Source of the DNA: Phycisphaerales bacterium UBA7708 | GTDB taxonomy: Bacteria > Planctomycetota > Phycisphaerae > Sedimentisphaerales > Anaerohalosphaeraceae | Direction of reading: 5' to 3' | NCBI GenBank assembly: GCA_002482415.1 | Contig: DLFY01000256.1 | Coordinates: 10,231 to 15,868 of the forward strand | DNA length: 5,638 bases | Shown here: piece after piece, positions 1-5,638 of the stretch | Numbering within the stretch: position 1 is the first letter of the stretch | Layout of the letters: each line of letters starts with the position of its first letter | Translations under genes and position numbers: made by a program | Notes under the pieces: model-generated | What the model was told of the DNA's origin: nothing | Databases searched by the model: none | Seen by the model: only the letters and a program-made list of their open reading frames with translations

Positions 1-71
1 GGACTGCGGCAATTGTGTTGATATTCATCTGGGCAGTTCTCTTTTCGCTGGGGCGAAGACTGCGAGGATGA
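1..71 (+). CDS. C-terminal end of an upstream membrane protein (partial)
   Basis: Reading from base 3, 22 sense codons run to a TGA at 69-71. The peptide is almost wholly hydrophobic (AIVLIFIWAVLFSLG) and ends RRLRG, the pattern of a last transmembrane helix followed by a positively charged cytoplasmic tail. Of the other forward frames, frame 1 stops at base 19; frame 2 stays open to about 202 but its translation has no protein-like character. The family cannot be named from so short a tail. It runs in the same direction as the efflux genes about 245 bp away, so it could be an earlier gene of the same locus or an unrelated neighbour. The start and most of the gene lie outside the window. Confidence 0.5.
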   Translation, partial: TAAIVLIFIWAVLFSLGRRLRG

Positions 72-93
72 CACTCGAGTTTTCGGCTCCTTT
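54..93 (+). terminator. Stem-loop over the upstream stop codon, possible terminator
   Basis: CGAAGACTGCGAG (54-66) pairs with CTCGAGTTTTCG (74-85). This makes 12 base pairs with one G-T wobble and one bulged G at 62, around a 7-base loop (67-73) that contains the TGA stop of the upstream frame. A T-rich but interrupted stretch follows (88-106). The stem is long enough for an intrinsic terminator, but there is no clean T run directly after it, so it may instead be an mRNA 3'-end stability hairpin. Its position at the end of a reading frame supports a 3'-end role. Confidence 0.4.
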
Positions 94-181
94 GTATCTG
101 TTTTCCGTGGTTCAAAATTCATCTTTGTCGTCTGCCATTCATTCAAACGCTATTCACAGTTTTTCACGTTTTAGTCCTATC

Positions 182-211
182 GACAGTGTCATTCTGCTGA
201 TTTGACATGTC
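182..211. promoter_or_regulatory. Paired GACA/TGTC palindromes, candidate operator
   Basis: GACA-G-TGTC at 182-190 and GACATGTC at 204-211 share the same half-sites. Their centres are 21.5 bp apart, close to two helical turns, so bound dimers would sit on the same DNA face. The second palindrome overlaps the -35 box. Some copper/metal response regulators of the CusR/CopR group are known to bind TGACA/TGTCA-type half-sites, so a similar regulator is conceivable. That link is inference. Confidence 0.35.
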
Positions 212-231
212 CTCTTAAATCACTGTTGTAT
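202..231 (+). promoter_or_regulatory. Candidate sigma70-type promoter for the operon
   Basis: A perfect TTGACA -35 box at 202-207 is followed, after an 18-base spacer, by TTGTAT at 226-231. That is a poor -10 (3 of 6 matches to TATAAT), as expected for a promoter that needs an activator. A better -10-like TAATAT lies at 244-249 but has no good -35 at the right distance. Either would place the transcript start between about 238 and 257, giving a 5' leader of roughly 60-80 bases before czcC. The call rests on motif and position only. Confidence 0.4.
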
Positions 232-305
232 CTCTTGATTCAGTAATATGAATTTATCCCGCAGGGACCGTCTGTCCGTGCAGGGATATGAGACAATGAT
301 GTTAT

Positions 306-310
306 GAGGA
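306..310 (+). promoter_or_regulatory. Ribosome-binding site deciding the czcC start
   Basis: GAGGA at 306-310 lies 5 bases before the ATG at 316. The alternative ATG at 304 overlaps this element and has only a weak GAGA (290-293) or a distant AGGGA (282-286) ahead of it. This favours the ATG at 316. Both starts leave the same lipoprotein signal in frame. Confidence 0.5.
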
Positions 311-315
311 CATAC

Positions 316-1716
316 ATGGTTCGACTGTTTGCAGTATTATTTTTGATTGCTGCGGCTGGGGGCTGCCGGCATGGGGGGCCTGAGCCGTTTGAGTCGGCGG
401 GGCAATACCGACAGGTGCCGTTTGTTATTCCAGCGGGGGACCTTGCGGCACAGTCTGTGATGGCGGCGGGGGACGTATCGGAACCCAACGGTGTATTGAC
501 GCTGCGGGATGCTTTGGTCCTGACACTGCGGCACAATCATGAATTAAAGGCCTTATCGTATGAGGTTAAGGCCGCCGGGGCCAGGCAATTGCAGGCGGGG
601 CTGTGGGAGAATCCGGAGTTGAGTCTGGAAGTTGAGGATGTGGGCGGCAGCGGGCCTTACAGCGGGACCGGGGCGGCGGAAACGACCATTCAGTTGAGCC
701 AGTTGATCGAATTGGGCAATAAGGCACAAAAGCGGGCAAAGGTCTTTTCGTATGACACAGAGCTGGCGAACATGGACTATGAGGCCCGGCGGCTGGATAT
801 CTTCACGGACCTGACGAAAACATTTACGGAACTGCTCTATGTTGAACAAAAACAGGTGCTGTCGCAGGACTTGATTGCGACGCTTGGCCATATCGCGGAT
901 TCCACGGACAGACGGGTGCAGGCGGGCAAGGACAGTGCTCTGGATTTATCCAAGGCCCGTGCGGCTTTGGCAAAGGCCCGGGTCCAGCATCAGGCCGTTG
1001 AGACATACAAGGATTTTCTTCGCAAGAAACTGTCTTCTTACTGGGGCAGTCAAAGCCCAGGCTATTTTTCACCGGCAGGCAGCCTGGAGCAGATATGGAC
1101 CATTCCCTCGCTGGATGAATTGCAGCATCTGCTGCAGAGCAATCCTGATGTGGCTCGGTGGGCCATCGAGGTGCAGAAGCGTCGGGCTGAGGTTGAAAGC
1201 GCCCGCGTCCGATCCATTCCGAACATCACCGTCGGCGGCGGGGTCAAACAGTTTAACGAGACCGACGATACGGCTTTTGTGATTGGATTATCCATCGGGC
1301 TGCCGATTGCCAACAACAACCAGGGGGAACGTCTGGAGGCGTCGCACAATCTGAGCAAGGCCTCCGAGCAAAAACAGGCGGCGGAACTTGCGGCGTGGAA
1401 TGAACTGAACCGGCTGTATGCTCATCTGTACAATGCCCACCGGAAGGCAACTGCTTATAAAAATGAGATTCTTACATCCTGCGGGGAGGTCTTTGGGGCC
1501 TCGCAGATTTCCTATGATGAGGGCAAAATTGATTATTTGACTCTGCTGGATGCACAGCGGACTTATTTTGAATCGCAGAATGAGTATCTTGACGCCCTGT
1601 CGGACTATCACCTGTACCGGACGGAACTGGAACGGCTGATTGGTCGGGGGCTTGATGAACTGAATCCATACCCAACGGGTATGATTATTCCGCGAGCAAA
1701 TGCAGCAAATGGTTGA
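316..1716 (+). CDS. czcC: CzcC/CusC-like outer-membrane efflux channel (TolC family lipoprotein)
   Basis: Outer-membrane channel of a metal RND pump, giving metal ions an exit across the outer membrane; TolC-family proteins act as trimers with a long periplasmic alpha-barrel. Numbered from the ATG at 316 (466 aa). A short signal, MVRLFAVLFLIAAAGGC, ends in a lipobox-type AGGC, so the mature protein probably starts at lipidated Cys17. Two outer-membrane efflux repeats follow. The first starts near LRDALVLTLRHNHELKA (63-79), with WENPE (97-101) and the CzcC-type QLSQLIELGNK (126-136). The second starts near NPDVARWAI (276), with SIGLPIANNNQGE (326-338) and LLDAQRTYFESQNEY (410-424). Length is normal for CzcC-like channels. 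It is first in the operon, 72 bp before czcB. An in-frame ATG at 304 would add four residues. The family is firm; the metal cannot be read from this subunit. Confidence 0.9.
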   Translation: MVRLFAVLFLIAAAGGCRHGGPEPFESAGQYRQVPFVIPAGDLAAQSVMAAGDVSEPNGVLTLRDALVLTLRHNHELKALSYEVKAAGARQLQAGLWENPELSLEVEDVGGSGPYSGTGAAETTIQLSQLIELGNKAQKRAKVFSYDTELANMDYEARRLDIFTDLTKTFTELLYVEQKQVLSQDLIATLGHIADSTDRRVQAGKDSALDLSKARAALAKARVQHQAVETYKDFLRKKLSSYWGSQSPGYFSPAGSLEQIWTIPSLDELQHLLQSNPDVARWAIEVQKRRAEVESARVRSIPNITVGGGVKQFNETDDTAFVIGLSIGLPIANNNQGERLEASHNLSKASEQKQAAELAAWNELNRLYAHLYNAHRKATAYKNEILTSCGEVFGASQISYDEGKIDYLTLLDAQRTYFESQNEYLDALSDYHLYRTELERLIGRGLDELNPYPTGMIIPRANAANG

Positions 1717-1789
1717 TGCCACTGTACTTAGCCGCGCCGAACCGGGGAATTTCAAGGTTGATCAGTATATCAGGAAAGCGAGAACATAA
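1700..1789 (+). other. czcC-czcB junction with a possible 29-codon coupling ORF
   Basis: The 72-bp gap between the two genes contains a small open frame beginning ATG at 1700 (second in-frame ATG at 1709), inside the end of czcC, and running to a TAA at 1787-1789. That stop shares its A with the czcB start (TAATG). The peptide begins MQQMVDATVLSR and ends QYIRKART. I recognise no family. It could be a coupling leader that delivers ribosomes to czcB, or a chance frame. No strong ribosome-binding site precedes it. No terminator-like hairpin is visible in the gap, so co-transcription is expected. Confidence 0.2.
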
Positions 1790-3018
1790 TGCGTAACATC
1801 AAGACGATTTGTATTTGTATCATAGCGGCGTGCGTGCCGTTGTTTCTGGTGGTCTATCTTGGCTATGCACGGGCAGCCGGTGATGAGCATGACCATGAGA
1901 CGGCTCAGTGTCAGGCAGACCATGACCATGAGCATGAGGATGAGCAGGTACAGGACGAGACGATGATCCATCCGGACCCGGAAACGGAGGCTGCCATCGG
2001 GATTCAGACCGCGGCGGCTCAACGCGGATTGCTGGAGACCATGATTCGCCTGACGGGCAAAATCGTGCTCAACGAGGATCGACTGGCTCATATCACACCT
2101 TATGTGCCCGGTATTGTTCAGCAGGTTGCCAGGACGCCGGGGGATGCGGTCCGGTCCGGCGAGGTGCTGGCGGTTCTGCACAGCCGGGAATTGCTGGAGG
2201 CCAAGGCAGCGTACCTGGCTTCTGTTGAGCGTTATGACTCGGCCCAAACCGTGTATCAGCGGGAAGCAAAACTGCGGGATCAGAAGATTGCTTCCGAACA
2301 GGATTATCTGGAAGGCAAGAGGGCCTTTGCCCAGGCCGAGATTGACAAGCTGCTGTCGGGGCAGCGGCTGCTTGCCCTGGGCGTTGAACAGGAGGCGATT
2401 GCGTCTTTGACGCCGGCGTCGGACAGCCTGCTGATGCGCTATGAACTCAAGGCCCCCATTGAGGGGGTGATTATCGAGCGGCAACTGACGCCGGGGGAGT
2501 ATGTCAAGGATGACAGGCCGGTGTTTACCGTGGCCGATCTGGGGACGGTGTGGGTGGAACTGGATGTGTTTGCGAAGGATTTTTCGCTGGTGCGGCAGGG
2601 TCAGTCGTGTCAGATTGTGTCCGGCGACCAGACGTATGAAGGGCACATCCATTTTGTCAGCCCGGTGCTGGACGCTGGAACGCGAACCGCGAAAGCCCGG
2701 GTGATTCTGGCCAACCGCGACGGCCTGCTGAAGCCCGGCCTGTTTGTCACGGCGGTCATTCGTGAAGCTATTGCATCGGATGTCATTGTCGTTCCGAAGG
2801 ATGCCGTGCAGGCGATCCAGGGGAAAAGCCATGTTTTTGTGAAGGCGGGGCAGGACTATGCGGCCCGGGCGGTGACTGTGGGCCGCAGCGGTGTCGAACA
2901 GGTCGAGATTCTGTCGGGACTGGAGCCTGGGGAGCAGGTTGTTGTCCGGGGGGCGTTTGATCTGAAAGCCAGCATCGTAACGAGCACTTTGGACAGCCAT
3001 GCCGGACATGGACATTAA
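1789..3018 (+). CDS. czcB: CzcB-like periplasmic adaptor (membrane fusion protein) with His-rich ends
   Basis: The adaptor links the inner-membrane pump to the outer-membrane channel and may hand metal to the pump; 409 aa, close to CusB length. A hydrophobic N-terminus (6-27) anchors or exports it. Residues 32-61 are rich in His, Asp and Glu (DEHDHE, DHDHEHEDE), a probable metal-binding arm, and the protein ends HAGHGH. The first lipoyl/barrel-sandwich half is about 101-131 (YVPGIVQQVARTPGDAV at 105-121). An alpha-hairpin follows, about 134-205 (REAKLRDQKIASEQDYLEGK). The second lipoyl half is LKAPIEGVIIERQLTPGEYV (220-239), then a beta-barrel from VWVELDVF (254-261) and a membrane-proximal domain to about 395. 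AGGAAAG at 1772-1778 is the likely ribosome-binding site. IAAC (12-15) resembles a lipobox, but the hydrophobic run continues past it, so a membrane anchor or ordinary signal seems likelier. The Met-rich N-terminus of CusB is absent. Confidence 0.92.
   Translation: MRNIKTICICIIAACVPLFLVVYLGYARAAGDEHDHETAQCQADHDHEHEDEQVQDETMIHPDPETEAAIGIQTAAAQRGLLETMIRLTGKIVLNEDRLAHITPYVPGIVQQVARTPGDAVRSGEVLAVLHSRELLEAKAAYLASVERYDSAQTVYQREAKLRDQKIASEQDYLEGKRAFAQAEIDKLLSGQRLLALGVEQEAIASLTPASDSLLMRYELKAPIEGVIIERQLTPGEYVKDDRPVFTVADLGTVWVELDVFAKDFSLVRQGQSCQIVSGDQTYEGHIHFVSPVLDAGTRTAKARVILANRDGLLKPGLFVTAVIREAIASDVIVVPKDAVQAIQGKSHVFVKAGQDYAARAVTVGRSGVEQVEILSGLEPGEQVVVRGAFDLKASIVTSTLDSHAGHGH
1882..1944 (+). repeat. 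Imperfect CATGAC/CATGAG hexamer repeats coding the His-rich arm
   Basis: Two clusters of near-identical hexamers lie within czcB: GATGAG-CATGAC-CATGAG at 1882-1899 and CATGAC-CATGAG-CATGAG-GATGAG at 1921-1944. They encode alternating His and Asp/Glu residues. Such in-frame hexamer repeats can gain or lose units by slippage, so the length of the metal-binding arm may vary between relatives. Confidence 0.6.
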
Positions 3019-3022
3019 AGGA
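3017..3022 (+). promoter_or_regulatory. Ribosome-binding site of czcA overlapping the czcB stop
   Basis: AAAGGA at 3017-3022 overlaps the last two bases of the czcB TAA and lies 10 bases before the czcA ATG at 3033. Such close packing usually means the two products are translated from one message and in step, with ribosomes ending czcB able to start on czcA. Confidence 0.6.
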
Positions 3023-3032
3023 TTCATTGACC

Positions 3033-5638
3033 ATGCATAACAGACTTATTACCATCTCGCTGAGATACCGATTGCTGGTGATTCTGTCGGTTCTGTTTGT
3101 CTGCGGTTTTGGCGTGTATGAATATTTCCAACTTCCGGTGGATGCCTTTCCGGATATTTCGCCTGTGATGGTACCGATATTCACGGAAGCCGAAGGGATG
3201 GCGCCGGAGGAGGTGGAGCGGCGGATTACCTTTCCGGTGGAGTCGGTGATGAATGGGCTGCCGGGGGTCAAGCAGATTAAATCCACCTCGGCGTTCGGGA
3301 TTTCGGTTGTCTATGTTTATTTTGAGGACGACATGGACATGTATTTCGCCCGGCAGGTGGTCAGCGAGCGTCTGTCCGAGGCGGTTTCACAGATGCCGGA
3401 CCTGCCGGAAAAGCCTGCACTGGGGCCGATTTCCACGGGTCTGGGTCAAATCTTCATCTATTATCTGACGCTGGATGAGACGGCATCCACAGGGGGCATG
3501 GATCCTGCGTCGTACCTTCGGGATATCAATGACTGGGTGGTGAAGTATCAGCTTGGGACGGTGCCGGGAGTAACGGAAATCCTGTCGATAGGAGGCCATG
3601 TTCGGCAGTATCAGGTCAACGTGAATCCTGATGCACTTGTGAGCTATCAGTTGTCCGTGCAGCAGGTGGTGGAAGCTCTGAGGGCCAACAATGCCAACGT
3701 GGGCGGGCAATATCTTATAACCGGGCAGGAGGAAAGCCTGGTGCGGGGCATCGGTTTGCTGGAGAGCATCGAGGATATTGAACAGATTGCCGTTGCCACG
3801 GTGGAGGGGACGCCCATCCGGATTGCGGATGTTGCCCGGGTTGAATTCGGCAGTGCCGTCCGCCGGGGGGTGGTTTCCAGGAACGGCACGGAGGAGGTAG
3901 TTTCCGGGATCGTGCTTCAGCTTTACGGGCAGAATACTTCGGAGGTCATCGGGCGGCTTTATGCGAAGATTCCGCAGGTGCAGTCCTCGCTGCCGGAGGG
4001 TGTGAAAATCGTTCCCTATTATGAACAGCAGGACCTGGTTCAGAAGGCGACGGGGACGGTCAAGATGGCGCTGCTTCAGGGATCGGTGCTGGCGGCGATC
4101 GTCTTATTTTTGTTTTTGGGTAATCTTCGGGCGGCGTGGATTGTGGTGTTTTCGCTGCCTTTGAGCGTGCTGGTGTCGATTCTGCTGATGCGGGCGACGG
4201 GGATTTCGGCGAACCTGATGTCGCTGGGCGGGATTGCGATTGCGATGGGGATGCTGGTGGATGGTGCGATTGTCATGGTGGAGAATATTCATCAGCATTT
4301 GAATCGTCCGGCCCGGGACGACGCCCGGCATCGGACGGATATGATTATTGATGCGGCGCTGGAGGTTGCCAAACCGATACTCTTTTCTCTGCTGATTGTC
4401 GTGATTGTGTTTGTGCCCATCCTGACGCTGGAGCAGGTGGAGGGCAAGATGTTTATTCCGATGGCCTATACGCTGTGTTTTGCACTGCTGGGGTCATTAC
4501 TGTTTGCGATTGTGATCGTTCCGGCCCTGTCCAGTTACCTGCTGCATGCCGGCAAGCATCAGGATGGCAGGCTGTTTGTCCGGCTGCAGAGGCTGCATGA
4601 ACCGCTGCTGCGATGGGCGATTCGAAAGCCAGTGATTGTTTTGTGCCTGGTTCTGGCAATCGTTGCGGGTTCGGTTGGCGTTTTGCCTTACCTGGGTACC
4701 GAATTTATCCCCACTCTCGAGGAAGGGTCCATTCTGATTGGGGTCACGATGGCGCCTTCCATTTCACTGGACAAAGCGGTCCAGACGGTTCAGGCGCTGG
4801 AATCCCGGATTATGAAATATCCCCAGGTTGACGAGGTGATATCCCGGATTGGCAGGCCTGAGGCGGGCAGTCATCCGCACCCTGTCAATTATGCTGAAAT
4901 CCATGTGGAATTGCATCCGATGAAGCAGTGGGGCCAGTTTGGCTCGAAAGCGGAGCTGGTTGAAGCTCTGGCCGGGGATTTGAAGAAGTATCCCGGAATA
5001 CAGTTGAATTTTACCCAGCCCATCCAGAATGCCTTTGATGAACTGCTGTCGGGAGTGAAATCGCAGATTGCCATCAAAGTCTTTGGGGAAGATTTGCATG
5101 TGCTTGAGGAGGTGTCAACGGAAATTCGCAATGCCATCGATACGGTGGACGGTTTTGTGGATATCTCACTGGAGCAGAACTTCGGGCAGCCGCAGATTCA
5201 GGTTGTGGTTGATCGGCAGGCCTGTTCCCGGTACGGGGTCAATGGCAGTGATGTTCTGGAGCTGGTTGAAACGGCGGTGGGGGGCAGGGTTGCGGACTAT
5301 CTTTATCTGAACACGCGGCGTTATGAAATTCAGGTTCGCTATCAGGAGGCATTCCGGGATAATGCGGATCGTTTGAAGTCCCTGCTGGTGCGGGCTTCGG
5401 ATGGCAGGATGGTTCCCCTGGTTCAGGTTGCCCGGGTTGAGTCGTCCGCCGGTCCCATCCAGATTAACCGGGAGAACAATCAGCGACGCTGGATTATTCA
5501 GGGCAATGTCCGACAGCGGGACCTTGGCAGCGTCATTGACGATATTCAGGAACGTATCCGTGACAAGGTGACCCTGCCGCCCGGCTATTATATCGAATAC
5601 GGCGGGCAGTTTGAAAGTCAGGTTCGGGCGATGTCGCG
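3033..5638 (+). CDS. czcA: CzcA/CusA-like heavy-metal RND efflux pump (3' end outside window)
   Basis: Proton-driven inner-membrane pump exporting metal ions through the adaptor and channel; family members form trimers. The frame is intact for 868 codons; the family is usually about 1,030-1,060 aa, so roughly the last 170-190 residues (TM8-TM12) are missing. TM1 is about 14-32, followed by LPVDAFPDISP (34-44), typical of metal RND pumps. A periplasmic porter domain extends to about 340. TM2-TM6 lie within 347-500 and TM7 at 534-555, followed by GTEFIPTLEEG (555-565) and the second porter domain. TM4 carries GGIAIAMGMLVDGAIVMVEN (399-418). Asp410 and Glu417 match CzcA Asp408 and Glu415, while Ala404 replaces CzcA Asp402, as in CusA. 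The CusA copper methionines 573, 623 and 672 align with Gly570, Tyr620 and Glu670, arguing against Cu/Ag. Zn, Co, Cd or Ni is likelier, but the exact ion is inferred. Confidence 0.93.
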   Translation, partial: MHNRLITISLRYRLLVILSVLFVCGFGVYEYFQLPVDAFPDISPVMVPIFTEAEGMAPEEVERRITFPVESVMNGLPGVKQIKSTSAFGISVVYVYFEDDMDMYFARQVVSERLSEAVSQMPDLPEKPALGPISTGLGQIFIYYLTLDETASTGGMDPASYLRDINDWVVKYQLGTVPGVTEILSIGGHVRQYQVNVNPDALVSYQLSVQQVVEALRANNANVGGQYLITGQEESLVRGIGLLESIEDIEQIAVATVEGTPIRIADVARVEFGSAVRRGVVSRNGTEEVVSGIVLQLYGQNTSEVIGRLYAKIPQVQSSLPEGVKIVPYYEQQDLVQKATGTVKMALLQGSVLAAIVLFLFLGNLRAAWIVVFSLPLSVLVSILLMRATGISANLMSLGGIAIAMGMLVDGAIVMVENIHQHLNRPARDDARHRTDMIIDAALEVAKPILFSLLIVVIVFVPILTLEQVEGKMFIPMAYTLCFALLGSLLFAIVIVPALSSYLLHAGKHQDGRLFVRLQRLHEPLLRWAIRKPVIVLCLVLAIVAGSVGVLPYLGTEFIPTLEEGSILIGVTMAPSISLDKAVQTVQALESRIMKYPQVDEVISRIGRPEAGSHPHPVNYAEIHVELHPMKQWGQFGSKAELVEALAGDLKKYPGIQLNFTQPIQNAFDELLSGVKSQIAIKVFGEDLHVLEEVSTEIRNAIDTVDGFVDISLEQNFGQPQIQVVVDRQACSRYGVNGSDVLELVETAVGGRVADYLYLNTRRYEIQVRYQEAFRDNADRLKSLLVRASDGRMVPLVQVARVESSAGPIQINRENNQRRWIIQGNVRQRDLGSVIDDIQERIRDKVTLPPGYYIEYGGQFESQVRAMS

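Larger units (their letters stand above)
72..303. promoter_or_regulatory. Intergenic control region ahead of the efflux operon
   Basis: About 230 bases without a supported gene, visibly more AT-rich than the flanking coding DNA. From left to right it holds repeated TTCA elements (111-166), palindromes GACAGTGTC (182-190) and GACATGTC (204-211), a TTGACA -35 box (202-207), an ATTCA/TGAAT dyad (238-253), and a small stem-loop between two GCAGGGA copies (261-286). HME-RND operons are usually induced by metal through a two-component regulator or a MerR/ArsR-type repressor-activator. The dyads here are candidate binding sites, but the regulator gene is not in the window. Confidence 0.5.

Noticed and set aside
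2..204. Open frame 2 across the start of the window, continuing to a TGA at about 202
   Set aside because: The translation is a low-information Ser/Phe/His mixture over AT-rich DNA, with no hydrophobic or domain pattern. The frame-3 tail fits a membrane protein end far better.
1825..1836. IAAC at residues 12-15 of the adaptor as a lipoprotein signal
   Set aside because: The motif fits loosely, but the stretch before it is short and the hydrophobic run goes on to about residue 27, which is unlike a lipoprotein signal. It remains possible but is not called.
1762..3027. A 421-codon open frame on the minus strand lying over nearly all of czcB
   Set aside because: It mirrors czcB almost end to end, its translation is rich in His, Arg, Gln and Pro without recognisable domains, and czcB on the plus strand has clear adaptor domains. 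It is a by-product of codon use on the opposite strand.
4136..4351. A 71-codon plus-strand frame rich in Asp/Gly inside czcA
   Set aside because: It is out of frame within the TM2-TM4 region of an intact, well-conserved pump gene; its composition is what a frame-shifted reading of hydrophobic GC-rich codons gives.
3033..5638. Possible break in czcA
   Set aside because: Codon-by-codon reading from 3033 to the window end shows no stop or frameshift, and family motifs appear in the right order throughout. The gene is only cut by the window edge.
1..5638. tRNA or rRNA genes, CRISPR arrays, insertion sequences or attachment sites
   Set aside because: No clover-leaf, rRNA-like, spaced-repeat or terminal inverted-repeat pattern was seen; almost all bases after 316 are accounted for by the three efflux genes.

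Overview
This window holds most of a tripartite heavy-metal efflux operon of the RND (HME-RND, Czc/Cus) type. It reads left to right in the order outer-membrane channel (czcC-like), periplasmic adaptor (czcB-like), inner-membrane proton-driven pump (czcA-like). A TolC-type channel with a lipoprotein signal implies a diderm (Gram-negative type) bacterium. The sequence is moderately GC-rich with G/T-rich coding strands. I cannot fix the phylum from this alone; an environmental, non-model lineage (Planctomycetota or Desulfobacterota, for example) is only a guess.

Layout. Bases 1-71 carry the last 22 codons of an upstream gene whose C-terminus is a membrane helix with an arginine-rich tail. A stem-loop at 54-85 has that gene's stop codon in its loop. 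Bases 72-303 are a non-coding, AT-richer control region. It has TTCA repeats spaced 10-11 bp apart, two GACA/TGTC palindromes about two helical turns apart, a consensus -35 box (TTGACA) overlapping the second palindrome, and a dyad plus a small stem-loop nearer the gene. Then follow czcC (316-1716), a 72-bp spacer, czcB (1789-3018), a 14-bp spacer with the ribosome-binding site overlapping the stop codon, and czcA (3033 to the window end). The czcA frame is intact for 868 codons and is cut just before TM8. No other gene is supported, and no regulator gene lies in the window.

How they work together. The CzcA-like trimer uses the proton gradient to move metal ions from the periplasm or cytoplasm. 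The CzcB-like adaptor joins it to the CzcC-like channel, which carries the ions across the outer membrane. The adaptor has His/Asp-rich ends, and the pump lacks all three copper-binding methionines of E. coli CusA. Together these point to divalent cations (Zn, Co, Cd or Ni class) rather than Cu/Ag. The TM4 proton-relay motif is a mixture: it keeps the Asp and Glu of CzcA but has Ala where CzcA has its first Asp, as CusA does.

I found no sign of a wholly new system. The points worth following up are the control region, the pump's substrate-site residues, and a small ORF linking czcC to czcB.
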